Below, one piece after another: positions 7,635 through 16,596 of a DNA stretch of 64,000 nucleotides. Origin of the DNA: Paraeggerthella hongkongensis (GTDB taxonomy: Bacteria > Actinomycetota > Coriobacteriia > Coriobacteriales > Eggerthellaceae); the NCBI RefSeq assembly GCF_003726035.1, contig NZ_QICD01000003.1:1-64000 (forward strand), read 5' to 3'. The notes beneath the pieces were generated by a model that was not told where the DNA came from, did not search any database, and saw only the letters and a list, made by a program, of their open reading frames with translations. The number at the start of each line of letters is the position of its first letter. Positions within the stretch are counted from its first letter, which is position 1. The position numbers and the translations under genes are program-made.

Positions 7635-8381
7635 TTAAACACCCGCGCGGACAACGGATGCTTGGAACCTACGATTGACCAATTCGGGAGTGAACTCGAA
7701 TCCGCTCGGCACCACGCCGTCGCCCGGAGCGAACACGCACGTCGAGAAGCCTGCCTCTCGAACGGCGCGCTCGAACGTTCGCTTCGTGCGCGCCGCGCCG
7801 AAGACGTTGCCTCGCGCGGCAAGCTCGCCCATTGGCTCTTTCGGCAAAGGGGACTCGGCAAACACGCCGGCATGGTACAAGAACCCGCCCGGCGCAAGCG
7901 CGCGCACGATCTCGCACAATACGCTCGATAGGTCGCGCACCAGATTGAGCGAGCTGTTCACCACCACCACGTCGAACGTCGCATCCTTGACGCCAGCAGA
8001 TCGCAGATCCTCGGGGCATCCCTGCGAGAACGCAAGGGTCCTCCGCCAATCATCGCCTTGAGGATGGTTGCAAGGCGCCAACTCCCGAGCGCGCCCAATG
8101 CGATCCTCGTCAGGATCGATTCCTAAAACGAATCCGTCCGGCCCCACCAGATCGGCAATCTTGTAAGCGCCCTTGCCGCTGCGGCACATCAGGTCAAGCA
8201 CCCGTTTGCCCGAAAGATCGCCCGGAAGAGCCATCTCGCAGCGAGCGCTGTATCCCTGGCGCGGCAAGGCCGCGTAATAGCGCTCTTCGGAAAGCTGATC
8301 CTCCGAACGCTCACGGGTTTCCACCCCAAGCGAATCGAGCAAACCGACAAGCTCGTCTATGGTTTTGGGTTCTTGCAACAT
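7635..8381 (-). CDS. SAM-dependent methyltransferase
   Basis: This encodes 248 residues. The ATG at 8379-8381 follows AGGAG. An N-terminal extension (about 60 residues) precedes the Rossmann core: VLDLMCRSGKGAYKIADLVG is motif I with a Cys-Arg where Gly-x-Gly is usual, then VLGIDPDEDRIGRARELA and FDVVVVNSSLNLVRDL, and APGGFLYHAGVFAE as the post-motif strand. The layout resembles ArsM/UbiE-type enzymes, but the paired cysteines of arsenite methyltransferases are not evident, so no substrate is assigned. The gene is single and converges on the preceding methyltransferase. Confidence 0.75.
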   Translation of the reverse strand: MLQEPKTIDELVGLLDSLGVETRERSEDQLSEERYYAALPRQGYSARCEMALPGDLSGKRVLDLMCRSGKGAYKIADLVGPDGFVLGIDPDEDRIGRARELAPCNHPQGDDWRRTLAFSQGCPEDLRSAGVKDATFDVVVVNSSLNLVRDLSSVLCEIVRALAPGGFLYHAGVFAESPLPKEPMGELAARGNVFGAARTKRTFERAVREAGFSTCVFAPGDGVVPSGFEFTPELVNRRFQASVVRAGV

Positions 8382-8548
8382 GCTCGCTCCTGAATCCAGA
8401 AGGTCGCTCGGCCCAGCAGGGCGGTGCCTTCTTCGTCGGCAGCCGTCATGGAATTCCTTTGACTATACCACCGACGCGAACTCAAGTGCAGGGTTGTTTT
8501 TTGAACGGATACCGCCTATCACCGAGCATCGAATCAGCATCTGCGCCA

Positions 8549-9964
8549 CTAGTCCAGCGAGCTCGTTTCCAGAAGCGACTTGCCCTTGGTCTCGGGCGCC
8601 ATGAGCACCGACAGCACCAATCCCAGGATCACGAGACCCGCCGCAACGAGCATGGTGGGTCCTATGCCGTACGCGGCCAAGAACAGCGGCGTGCCGTACG
8701 TGGCAACGATGGTGCCGATGCGCGAGATGCCGATGGCCACGCCCACCGCCGACGCGCGCACTTCGGTCGGGAACAGCTCGTTGGGATAGAGCCACTGCAA
8801 AATGCCCGGCCCGCCGCTGAAGAACGCGTACAGGCCGAACGCGAGGATGATCACGTACACGGGCGCATTGGGGAACACGCCCAGGATGACCAAGCCCACG
8901 GCCATGAGCGCCAGCGAGCGGATGAGCAGCGGGCGGCGCCCCATCGAGTTCAGCCAGAACATCGCCGGAATGGATCCGATCAAAAAGAACAGGCTGACCA
9001 CGCTCTCTCCCAAGATGGCCTCGTGCCCCTCGCCCAGACCGAACGCCGTCATGATCTCGGGGCCGAACGTGTAGATGGCGTACATGGGCACCACCTGGCA
9101 CAGCGTCAAGATGCCCAAGAACACGATGCGCTTGGCATAGCCGCCCGCGAACACCTTGCGCAGGCTGGTCTTCTCGCCCGGCTCCTCGAGCTCAAGCTCC
9201 ACGCCCTCCCCGAATACGCGACGCATGACCTCGTCCGCCTCGGCAGTGCGCCCTTTCTGCGCCAGCCACATGGGCGATTCGGGAATGTCGTGGCGGCCGA
9301 TCAGCAAAACGATGCAGGGAATCACCGCCGACCCGAGCATCCACTGCCATCCGTTGGGAACGCTGTACAGGAAGTAGCCCACGAACGCCGCAACGGTAGC
9401 GCCCAGATACCACGCGGCCGACACCATGCCCATCGAAATGGATCGATGCTGCTTGGGGGTGAACTCGGCAATGAGCGACGTGGCAATAGGATAGTCCGCG
9501 CCCACGAACACGCCGATGAAAAAGCGCGCCAAAACCAGCTGGAACGGGTCGGCGCAGAACACGCTCAAGATAGAGAACAGGCCGATAGCCACGATGTCGA
9601 CGATGAACATCTTCTTGCGCCCGATACGGTCGGTCAGGTAACCGCCGAGAATCGTGCCCACGAAGATGCCCAGCAGAACCGACGCGCCGATAGCGGCGCT
9701 CCAGGCGCCCGTCAGGTTGAACAGCGGCGTGATCTGCGTAAGCGCCACGCCGATCAGGGAAAGCACGTACCCGTCCAAAAACGAGCCGCCGCTCGAGAAA
9801 AACGTGATTTTGCGCAAAAACGGGGTCATGGCAACGTCGTCCATGGTCTTCTTGGCGGACTTCTTCACCTTGCCCACCATGCCCTCGCCAATCTGCTTGG
9901 CACCGTCCATCGCCTCGCCCATTGTCGGGCTCGTCACCTGCGTGATCTGCTTCACATCATCCAT
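8549..9964 (-). CDS. MFS transporter, sugar-porter subfamily
   Basis: This encodes 471 residues with 12 membrane helices. Signature elements of the sugar-porter branch are present: GGYLTDRIGRKKMF after helix 2, PESPMWLAQKGR before the central loop, NSMGRRPLL after helix 8 and APETKGKSLLE at the C-terminus. A 45-residue hydrophilic N-terminal extension (DGAKQIGEGMVGKVKKSAKK) is unusual. Members of this branch also carry aromatic and other organic acids, so sugar is not implied. It is the last gene of the minus-strand cai-like block. It is separated from the hydratase gene by a long inverted repeat, which may make its expression partly independent. Confidence 0.85.
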   Translation of the reverse strand: MDDVKQITQVTSPTMGEAMDGAKQIGEGMVGKVKKSAKKTMDDVAMTPFLRKITFFSSGGSFLDGYVLSLIGVALTQITPLFNLTGAWSAAIGASVLLGIFVGTILGGYLTDRIGRKKMFIVDIVAIGLFSILSVFCADPFQLVLARFFIGVFVGADYPIATSLIAEFTPKQHRSISMGMVSAAWYLGATVAAFVGYFLYSVPNGWQWMLGSAVIPCIVLLIGRHDIPESPMWLAQKGRTAEADEVMRRVFGEGVELELEEPGEKTSLRKVFAGGYAKRIVFLGILTLCQVVPMYAIYTFGPEIMTAFGLGEGHEAILGESVVSLFFLIGSIPAMFWLNSMGRRPLLIRSLALMAVGLVILGVFPNAPVYVIILAFGLYAFFSGGPGILQWLYPNELFPTEVRASAVGVAIGISRIGTIVATYGTPLFLAAYGIGPTMLVAAGLVILGLVLSVLMAPETKGKSLLETSSLD

Positions 9965-10018
9965 GCTCTCGTCTCCTCACATGCTAAAACCAGCTCCGCC
10001 CGCGTCAATCGCAGGAGG

Positions 10019-10096
10019 CGATCCTTGGGCTGAGGGTGCCTGAAAGATCCTTGGAGCGAAGCGACGGTCTTTCAGGCACCCTCAGCCCAAGGATCG
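10019..10096. repeat. 29 bp perfect inverted repeat with 20-base loop shared with a second repeat
   Basis: The arms 10019-10047 and 10068-10096 are exact complements. The loop (10048-10067) and the last three bases of each arm, core CCTTGGAGC..AAGCGACGG, recur at 11135-11160 inside a stem of completely different sequence. It sits directly downstream of the hydratase stop and would act as a terminator or RNA-stability hairpin. The shared loop suggests an additional recognised element. Confidence 0.85.
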
Positions 10097-10116
10097 ACCC
10101 CGCCCAATTGAACCTG

Positions 10117-10989
10117 CTACTCCCAGGTGCAAATACCGAAGTTCAAGTGCGGCTTCGCGCCCGTCTCGTCCACGTCCGCATCCACCAACTGGAAGCGGAT
10201 CTCCTTCTCCCCCACCTTCCACATGCGGGTTTGAAGCGTGGTGCCCGGAAGCACCGGCGAAGTGATCCTCGTCTTGAATCGCTTCATGCGCTCAGGCTCG
10301 CCCGGGAAAAACGAGCTGATGACATGGCGCATGGAGAAGCCGCCCAAACTCACGCCGTGCGCGATCGGACGCGCAAGGCCGGTCTGCTCGGTGTAGGCGA
10401 AGTCGATGTGCTGCTGATGCCAATCGCCCATAAGGCGATAGATGAGCGGCATGTTGAGCGCCATCGTCTCCTCGACCACCGCATCGGGTGCGCGGTCGGG
10501 CATCTCGACGATGTCCTTCGGCGGCTTGGGTCCGCCCCATCCGCCGTCGTAGATGCACACGTCCCACGTCTCGGTTTCGCACAACAGCGTCCCGTCGGAG
10601 GCGAAGGAGCGTCCCGTCTGCTTCGACAGGCACCCGCGGCCCTCGCCGCGGTCGTACAGCGCGTCTTGCGTCACGAACGTCTCGATGCGGTCGCCCATCG
10701 GGAAGGGGGCATGCAGCTTGATTTCGAACCCATAATGCAGCGAGCCGTCATAGTTGTAGCCGTAGTCAAGCGTGCGCGTCATCTCCTCGTGCACCGTCAA
10801 CGGCACGCCGAAAATGGGGAGCACCTTGAGCTGCGGGTTTTCTGCGTCATGCTCGTTCACGTACTCAAGATCGGTCTTGCCGTCGAAGCCCGCGTTGCAG
10901 CCGAGCGCGCATATCTCCAGATCCTTGAACGTGTACTCCCGCACGAACGGACCGAACTCCTTGCCCACGATCTCAGTACTGATACCCAT
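10117..10989 (-). CDS. MaoC-like double-hotdog enoyl-CoA hydratase
   Basis: This encodes 290 residues. Start ATG 10987-10989 follows AAGGAGAGG. The C-terminal hotdog carries the hydratase-2 signature GDWHQQHIDF with the Asp/His pair at about 196 and 194, then RPIAHGVSLGGFSMRH. The N-terminal half is a second, degenerate hotdog (PLTVHEEMTRTLDYGYN). This is the architecture of R-specific enoyl-CoA hydratases related to the hydratase part of MFE-2. In the standard carnitine operon this step is done by the crotonase CaiD, which has no gene in this block. The enzyme may thus hydrate or dehydrate the CoA ester made by the neighbouring ligase and transferase, with the opposite stereochemistry. It lies between the CaiC-like gene and the MFS gene, all on the same strand. 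Confidence 0.85.
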   Translation of the reverse strand: MGISTEIVGKEFGPFVREYTFKDLEICALGCNAGFDGKTDLEYVNEHDAENPQLKVLPIFGVPLTVHEEMTRTLDYGYNYDGSLHYGFEIKLHAPFPMGDRIETFVTQDALYDRGEGRGCLSKQTGRSFASDGTLLCETETWDVCIYDGGWGGPKPPKDIVEMPDRAPDAVVEETMALNMPLIYRLMGDWHQQHIDFAYTEQTGLARPIAHGVSLGGFSMRHVISSFFPGEPERMKRFKTRITSPVLPGTTLQTRMWKVGEKEIRFQLVDADVDETGAKPHLNFGICTWE

Positions 10990-11101
10990 AACGCCTCTCC
11001 TTATCTCCCAACCAAAAAACAGTACCCATTCACCAGGTTCTCAAGTACGCCCTACAGGTAGAACGCCCGCGCCCACATCTAGGATGTAGAAGCTTCACCG
11101 A

Positions 11102-11193
11102 GGCTGAGCGCGTCTGGGGCGGAGAGGTTGAACAAGATCCTTGGAGCAAAGCGACGGTCTTGCGAGACCTCCCCGCCCCAGACGCGCTCAGCC
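11102..11193. repeat. long inverted repeat with the same loop as 10019-10096
   Basis: The arms 11102-11137 and 11158-11193 pair over 21 perfect bases (GGCTGAGCGCGTCTGG...), continue with one mismatch and close after a small internal bulge. The loop region 11135-11160 repeats the 10045-10070 sequence with one base change (GCAAAG for GCGAAG). It lies eleven bases downstream of the CaiC-like stop codon. Confidence 0.85.
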
Positions 11194-11203
11194 GCCCCAC
11201 AGC

Positions 11204-12778
11204 TCACTTCAGCAACTTCTTCTCGATCTTCATAGAGCACGTGCGCGGAAAGTCGTCGACGATCTGGACGAACGAGGGAACCTTGAACCCCGCCATGTGC
11301 TCCTCGCAAAACGCCAGCACCTCTCCTTCGGTGATCTCGACGCCCGCGCGCGGCTTCACGAAGGCTTTGACGGCCTGGTCGCGAATAGGGTCGGGCACGC
11401 CGATCACCGCGGCCTCGTCGATGGCGGGATGCTGCATGAGCACGCTTTCAAGCTCGCTGGCCGATATGTTCTCGCCCGCTCGCTTGATCATGTTGGCCTT
11501 GCGGTCGACGAAGAAGAACCAGCCGTCCTCGTCCATGTAGCCCTTGTCGCCCGTGCGCAGCCATCCATCCTGGGTGAACGTGCGCGCCGTGGCCTCGGGG
11601 TCGTTGTAGTACTCCTTCATGATGGTGCGACCGCGCGTGCCCTTGACCTGGATCTCGCCCAGTTCGCCCGCAGCGGCTTGCGCACCGTCGTCGCTCGCAA
11701 TGCGAACCTCGTACCCCAAGCCCGGGCGTCCGACGCTCGGCCAACGACGCGGACCGGTCGGCGGGTCGGTAAGCACCCAGCTGATCGACTCGGTGGAACC
11801 GTACGTGTTCATGATGCGCACGCCGTAGCGCTCCTCGAACGTGCGCTTCTCCTCGTCGGAAACGGCCAGGAAGTACAGCATCTCGCGCAGGCAATGATCC
11901 TTTTCGTTCGGATCGACCGGCTGCAGCAGCAGGGTGCGCAGCATCATGGCCACGCATTGCACGACCGTGGCCCGATAGTCGCGGATCTGCTTCCAAAAGC
12001 GGCTCGCGCTGTACTTCTCCACCACGATGAGCGTAGCGCCTGCCGTGAGCACCGGGGTGAGCGCCGCCAGTTGAAAGTTGGAATGGCAGGCAGGCATGGT
12101 CGAAAGCATGCGGTCGTCGCGCGTAAGCGACACTTCCCAATCGCCGTACAAACCGCTGAACAGCATGTTCGCATGCGTGAGCACAACGCCCTTCGGACAC
12201 GACGTCGTGCCCGACGTGAAGATGATCTCAACCGGGTCGTCCGAAGCAAGGGGGCGCACCTCGCGCAGCACGGTCGGCTCGGCCGCGCGCGCCTCGTCGA
12301 AGCCGCGCACCGGAACGGAAGCAGGCAAGCCCGCTTCTGCATCCGCCGCGCCGCGCGCGACGAACACGCCCTTGGCAAGATGGCCCTGCCCATCAGCCAA
12401 CCCGTCGTACAGGCCGACGAAATCCGCCTCAACCACTGCGCACGACGCGCCCGTACGCTCAAGCACGAACGCCGCCTCTTCGGCCAAATACTGCTCGTTC
12501 ATCGGCACCATGACGGCGCCGATCTTCGCCAAGCCGAACAGGCACATCATGAACTCGGGGCAGGTGTGCATCTGCACGGCAACCCGCTCGCCCGCCTCGA
12601 TGCCTAACGTAAGGAACAGGTTGGCGGTTCGGTTGATCTCCTGGTCGAACGCGCTGTAGGAAAACTCGCACGTCGAGCCCTCGCGATCCTGGAAGATGAG
12701 GAACGTGCGGTCACCGCACGAGTCGACGAGTCCTGCCCAAAGGCTTCGCAGCGTTTCGTTTCCTACGATGTCGGTCAC
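11204..12778 (-). CDS. caiC: CaiC-like acyl-CoA ligase (crotonobetaine/carnitine-CoA ligase family)
   Basis: This encodes 524 residues from GTG 12776-12778, chosen because AAGGG lies eight bases upstream and because the product then begins MTDIVGNETLRSLW, aligning with enteric CaiC. The ANL-superfamily motifs are intact: P-loop TSGTTSCPKGVV (about residue 187), NTYGSTESISWV, WLRTGDKGYMDEDG and the final catalytic-lysine segment (KIEKKLL). Similarity to CaiC is dense, including QEINRTANLF and FGLAKIGAVMVP. Such enzymes activate the acid with ATP and CoA. The true acid may not be carnitine, because the flanking genes differ from the enteric operon. Long hairpins bound it on both sides. Confidence 0.85.
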   Translation of the reverse strand: MTDIVGNETLRSLWAGLVDSCGDRTFLIFQDREGSTCEFSYSAFDQEINRTANLFLTLGIEAGERVAVQMHTCPEFMMCLFGLAKIGAVMVPMNEQYLAEEAAFVLERTGASCAVVEADFVGLYDGLADGQGHLAKGVFVARGAADAEAGLPASVPVRGFDEARAAEPTVLREVRPLASDDPVEIIFTSGTTSCPKGVVLTHANMLFSGLYGDWEVSLTRDDRMLSTMPACHSNFQLAALTPVLTAGATLIVVEKYSASRFWKQIRDYRATVVQCVAMMLRTLLLQPVDPNEKDHCLREMLYFLAVSDEEKRTFEERYGVRIMNTYGSTESISWVLTDPPTGPRRWPSVGRPGLGYEVRIASDDGAQAAAGELGEIQVKGTRGRTIMKEYYNDPEATARTFTQDGWLRTGDKGYMDEDGWFFFVDRKANMIKRAGENISASELESVLMQHPAIDEAAVIGVPDPIRDQAVKAFVKPRAGVEITEGEVLAFCEEHMAGFKVPSFVQIVDDFPRTCSMKIEKKLLK

Positions 12779-12821
12779 CCGTCTCACCCTTCTCGTCCTT
12801 CGACCCCTCGATCAATCCCCT

Positions 12822-12880
12822 ACCCGCACGATGCCGTCGTTCGACCGCGCCTCGCCTTCGAAAGGCGGCATCGTGCGGGT
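12822..12880. terminator. 15 bp stem, long-loop hairpin downstream of the CaiB-like gene
   Basis: ACCCGCACGATGCCG (12822-12836) pairs perfectly with 12866-12880 around a 29-base loop. A smaller GGCGGT/ACCGCC hairpin follows at about 12922-12950. Both lie between the CaiB-like stop and the CaiC-like start. They may attenuate transcription inside the block. Confidence 0.55.
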
Positions 12881-12998
12881 GCGCGGAACGTCCAAGCCGC
12901 GCACCCGTGTTCGGTTTCACCGGACGGCGGTCCCTTGAAAACGGAACCGCCCTGCGGGTGGCGTGCTTCTCGCAAGCCGCCCGCCAAACGCATGGACC

Positions 12999-14213
12999 TT
13001 ATTCGCCGATCTTGACGACGCCGGCCTCGGCCAGCTCGTTGATCTGCTCGGGCGTGTAGCCCAGCTTCGTCATGATGTCCACGGTGTCGCCGCCCTGATG
13101 CGGCATCGGACGCCAGATCTGACCCGGGTTGTTCTTGAACTTGGGGAACACGCCCAAGCCGTGGAACGTCTCGCCGTCGACGGTCTCCCAGTCAACCCAC
13201 GTGTTGCGCAGCTTCAGGTGCTCTTCCTTCACGAGGTCTTCCATGTCGTTGACCACCTGGGCAGCGATGCGGTGCGCGGCGAAATCCTCTTCGATGTCGT
13301 ACTTGGAGTTCGCCAGGCAGTACTCCTCGAACGCCTTCTGGATCTCGTCGGCGTGCGGGTTGGACAGCCACAGGCCCGACGTGTCCTCGGGAATGTCCTC
13401 GGTGCCCCACAGATGGCCCAAGCCGATGGTCTCCAGGAAGTACTTGTTCTGGTCGACGCCGTACAGGCACACGCCCAGGAAGCCGTCCTTGCACTTGAAC
13501 TCGCCGATGCCGCACAGGTTCTGGTTGCGCGCGCCGGGGCGGGGCCACTTGATGCCCTCGTTCAAGTAGTCCACCAGGTAGTACTGGCCGATGGCAAGCA
13601 GCGTCTCGTACATGGCCAAGTCGATGCTCTCGCCCTTGCCGGACTTCTCGGCCTTGTAGAGGGCCGCCAGCGCGGAGCTTGCGATCATGAGCGTGTTGAA
13701 GTAGTCGCCGGCGTACGGTCCGGGCAGCATCGGCTGCTCCTCCGTGCCGTTCTGCATGATGATGCCGGAGTAGGCCATCACCGTCAGGTCGTACGCAGCG
13801 CGCTTGACCATCTTCGGATCGCCCTCCTGGCCGAAGCCGGAAACGTGCACGATGACCATCTTCGGGTTGAGCTCCCACAGCACGTCGTCGGTGATGCCCT
13901 TGCGCGCCCACGTGCCGCCCTTCGATGCCTCCATGAAGATGTCGGCGTCCTTCACCAGGTCGAAGAACACCTTCTTGCCCTCTTCGGAGAAGTAGTTCAA
14001 TGCCACGGAGCGCTGGTTGCGGCGCTCGGCCTGCTTCACGTACGCGGTGTCGCGGATGGTGTCGCCCGCGCCGGTGTTCTCGAGCCAGATGACGTCGGCA
14101 CCCCAGTCGGCCATGAGGTCGGCTGCTTTCGGGCAAGCCAATTCGACTGCCGCATAGACGACCTTGACGCCGTCGAGGGGACCGTAGGATGGCTTGTCGG
14201 TAGGAATTGCCAT
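12999..14213 (-). CDS. caiB: CaiB-like CoA-transferase (class III)
   Basis: This encodes 404 residues. ATG 14211-14213 is preceded by AAGGAGG, preferred over an ATG seven codons upstream that would overlap that site. The class III (formyl-CoA transferase) fold is evident, with the catalytic Asp in AGDYFNTL at about residue 170. Similarity to CaiB is high throughout: EASKGGTWARKGITDDVLW, GKGESIDLAMYE, and FKNNPGQIWRPMPHQGGDT near the end. CaiB exchanges CoA between an incoming acid and the product CoA ester, sparing ATP after the first CaiC turn. It sits between the CaiA- and CaiC-like genes, as in enteric bacteria. Confidence 0.9.
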   Translation of the reverse strand: MAIPTDKPSYGPLDGVKVVYAAVELACPKAADLMADWGADVIWLENTGAGDTIRDTAYVKQAERRNQRSVALNYFSEEGKKVFFDLVKDADIFMEASKGGTWARKGITDDVLWELNPKMVIVHVSGFGQEGDPKMVKRAAYDLTVMAYSGIIMQNGTEEQPMLPGPYAGDYFNTLMIASSALAALYKAEKSGKGESIDLAMYETLLAIGQYYLVDYLNEGIKWPRPGARNQNLCGIGEFKCKDGFLGVCLYGVDQNKYFLETIGLGHLWGTEDIPEDTSGLWLSNPHADEIQKAFEEYCLANSKYDIEEDFAAHRIAAQVVNDMEDLVKEEHLKLRNTWVDWETVDGETFHGLGVFPKFKNNPGQIWRPMPHQGGDTVDIMTKLGYTPEQINELAEAGVVKIGE

Positions 14214-14285
14214 GTTGTTCCTCCTTGTTCGCATGGGTTTCGGGATGCGGGGGCGCTATCCGCGCCCCCGTGGACGAGCGGCAGG

Positions 14286-15437
14286 TTACTTCTGCTTGTA
14301 CTTGATGGAAGCGCCCTTGGAGGTGGCCAGGATCATCATCTCGTCGGTGCCGCCGGAAACGCGGTCGACGCGCAGGTCGCGCCAGATGCGGTTGATGCGA
14401 TGCTCACTGGCCACGGCGATGCCGCCCATGATCTGCATGGCGTCGTCGGTCACCTCGAAGGAGGCGTTGGCGCAGTAGTACTTGCACATGGCGGCCGCCG
14501 CGGCGTTGAAGTTGCCGTCGTTGTTGTCGGCGTTCCAAGCAGCCTCGTACAGCATGTTCTTCATGTTGGTCAGCTTGATGCACATCTCAGTGATCTTGAG
14601 CTGGTTGAGCTGGAAACGGCTGATGGGCTTGCCGAAGGCGATACGGGAGTTCGCATGCGCCATGGCATCCTCGAACGCGCAGATAGCGGTGCCGTAGTCG
14701 CACGCGCCCACGAGCCAGCGCTCGAAGTTGAAGTCGGACACGCCGCGCATGAAGCCGTTGCCCTCTTTGCCGAAGATGTCCTTTTCCTCAAGCTCCACGT
14801 TGTCCAGGTAGACTTCGCAGCAGCTGTCCATGCGCAGGCCCAGCTTGGTCAGCGGGGACAGCTTCACGCCCGGCTTGGACATATCGACGAAGAACTCGGT
14901 GAACACGGACTCGTCGTCAGCGTTCTTGGCCATGATGACCAGGTACTTCACGCCAGCGGAAGAGGTGATGAAGGTCTTGGTGCCGTTCAGGTAGATCTTG
15001 CCGTTCTCGCGCTTGTAGGTGGTGGCCAGCGCGCCCACGTCGGAGCCGGCGCCCGGCTCGGTGCATGCGGAGTTCCAGATCTGCTCGCCCGTGCCCAGCG
15101 TGGACATGACGGCTTCGATCTGCTCTTCGGTGCCCTCGCGAATGATAGTCTCGAAGCCGGGCAGCTGGTACAGCACGTAGGTGGGGGCGCCGTACTTGCC
15201 CAGGATCTCGTAGACCGCCATCAGCGTCACGCACGGCTGCTCAAGGCCCAAACCGCCATGGCTCTCGGGAAGCATGATCTGGTCGAAGCCCAGCTCGCAC
15301 AGGCCGCGCACCCAGCGAAGCGGGTACTCGTGCGCTTCGTCGCACTCGTGGAAGTAGGTCTCCCAATTCTCGCTTTCCATGTACTCGCGGTAGCTATCGA
15401 CGATCAGCTCCTGCTCGTCCGTCAACTTGAAATCCAT
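14286..15437 (-). CDS. caiA: CaiA-like acyl-CoA dehydrogenase/reductase
   Basis: This encodes 383 residues. The start follows AAAAAGGAGG. The acyl-CoA dehydrogenase fold is complete: [10 protein letters not shown] flavin/substrate loop, TFITSSAG, and the end [16 protein letters not shown]. Close likeness to CaiA is seen in [22 protein letters not shown] and GLRMDSCCE. The usual catalytic Glu of the YEGT loop is absent (SGGT). A Glu is instead present in helix G (FERWLV, E239), the position used by isovaleryl-CoA dehydrogenase. CaiA reduces crotonobetainyl-CoA with electrons from an ETF. The only ETF genes in the window are at 34-36 kb, so that ETF may serve it. Confidence 0.9.
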   Translation of the reverse strand: MDFKLTDEQELIVDSYREYMESENWETYFHECDEAHEYPLRWVRGLCELGFDQIMLPESHGGLGLEQPCVTLMAVYEILGKYGAPTYVLYQLPGFETIIREGTEEQIEAVMSTLGTGEQIWNSACTEPGAGSDVGALATTYKRENGKIYLNGTKTFITSSAGVKYLVIMAKNADDESVFTEFFVDMSKPGVKLSPLTKLGLRMDSCCEVYLDNVELEEKDIFGKEGNGFMRGVSDFNFERWLVGACDYGTAICAFEDAMAHANSRIAFGKPISRFQLNQLKITEMCIKLTNMKNMLYEAAWNADNNDGNFNAAAAAMCKYYCANASFEVTDDAMQIMGGIAVASEHRINRIWRDLRVDRVSGGTDEMMILATSKGASIKYKQK

Positions 15438-15507
15438 GACGATCCTCCTTTTTGTATGTGTTCAGCGGGGTCCTCCCGCTTTGAAACCCGAATGGTGTAT
15501 CTCTCGC

Positions 15508-16503
15508 CTACAGGCCCATCTGCTGGCGATAGAAGGTCGCACCGTGCTCAAGGGCGTCGTTCGCCTCGTCGAGCATCTTGGTGTAGTGCAGAAACGCGTG
15601 GATAACGCCTTCGAACAGTTCGAAACGGTACGGAATCCCGTGCTCCTCGCAGATCGTCGCCAGCGTGGTGCTGTCGTCGCACAAGGGGTCGTACTCGGCC
15701 GCCGCGATATAGCAAGCGGGCATGTCGCGCGTCATGTCGTTGAGGAACAGGTTCGCGTACGGGTTTTCCTCCAGCTCGGCGGGATCATTCGCGTACATCT
15801 GCATGTAGAACTTCCAGTCCGCCTCGGTCAAGCCGTCCCAGGAACCGCCCAGAAGACGCATCGAGGACGAGTCCTTGAGCCCGAACCAGCCGTAGTACAA
15901 AAGGCAGCACTTCACGAAATCGCTGCCGCCCAGCTCCTCGCGCAGGTACATCGTGGCCGCAAGGCTCAAGTGCGCGCCGCCTGAATCGCCTGCGAACGAC
16001 AGGCGCTCGCCGTCGATGCCGTGCGCGGCGCCGTGCTCGTGCAAATGCGCAGCAACGGCCGCAACCTCGTGAACCGCGCTCGGGAACTTCGCTTCGGGCG
16101 AAAGCCGGTAATCCACGGCCACCACGGCAACGCCGGCGTTGCGAGCAAGCACGCGGCAGATGCGGTCGTGCGTGTCCAGGTTGCCCAGTACGAACCCGCC
16201 GCCGTGCACGTACACGATGGCCGGAGTCTCAGGCTTGCTCGCGGCGCGCGCCGCGGCGGACTCGTCAGTGGGATAGTAGTAGCGCACCGGGATGTCGCCG
16301 TACGGACCCGCCACGGCAGCGTCGAGCTTTTCAACCATGACCGGGCCGCCTTCGACCCAGTACGCGCGACCGGCAACGTAGTTCTCGCGCATCTTCTCGA
16401 AGCCCACGCTCGTGTCGTTCGCGTCGCCGGCCAGCTCGTCTTCCTTCGCCAGTACGGCGTTCATCTGCGGGTTGATCAGAGACAGTACATCGAGCTTGTT
16501 CAC
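15508..16503 (-). CDS. alpha/beta hydrolase, hormone-sensitive-lipase family
   Basis: This encodes 331 residues from a GTG start. The HSL-family oxyanion motif HGGGFVLGNLDTHD is followed by the nucleophile elbow GDSGGAHLS, an Asp in AEYDPLCDD and a catalytic His in GVIHAFLHY, so the triad is complete. There is no signal peptide; the enzyme is cytoplasmic. Such enzymes cleave short acyl or aryl esters. In this block, between an MFS transporter and CaiA, it could release the acid from an imported ester before CoA activation. This is inference, but no hydrolase belongs to the enteric carnitine operon, so it argues for a different substrate. Confidence 0.85.
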   Translation of the reverse strand: MNKLDVLSLINPQMNAVLAKEDELAGDANDTSVGFEKMRENYVAGRAYWVEGGPVMVEKLDAAVAGPYGDIPVRYYYPTDESAAARAASKPETPAIVYVHGGGFVLGNLDTHDRICRVLARNAGVAVVAVDYRLSPEAKFPSAVHEVAAVAAHLHEHGAAHGIDGERLSFAGDSGGAHLSLAATMYLREELGGSDFVKCCLLYYGWFGLKDSSSMRLLGGSWDGLTEADWKFYMQMYANDPAELEENPYANLFLNDMTRDMPACYIAAAEYDPLCDDSTTLATICEEHGIPYRFELFEGVIHAFLHYTKMLDEANDALEHGATFYRQQMGL

Positions 16504-16596
16504 GTTCGCCTTCCCTTTCCGATCGGTGGTACAAGGCCGCGGAGGGCTCGGGCGAGCCGGCGCCCTCCGCGGTGATTTGCAAGCGCAGCGCCTGAA

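Noticed and set aside
8459-10033. 524-codon plus-strand open frame
   Set aside because: Antisense to the sugar-porter MFS gene, with a His/Arg/Gln-rich product and no ribosome binding site; a shadow of the real gene.
10019-11193. Integron attC-like sites
   Set aside because: The paired hairpins share a loop rather than R/L boxes in the stem, and there is no integrase or cassette array; attC sites show the opposite pattern.
12963-15605. Very long open frame (880 codons) on the plus strand
   Set aside because: It runs antisense through the CaiB- and CaiA-like genes; its product is low-complexity, rich in Leu/Val/Gly/His, and has no family match. High GC keeps the complementary frame free of stops.
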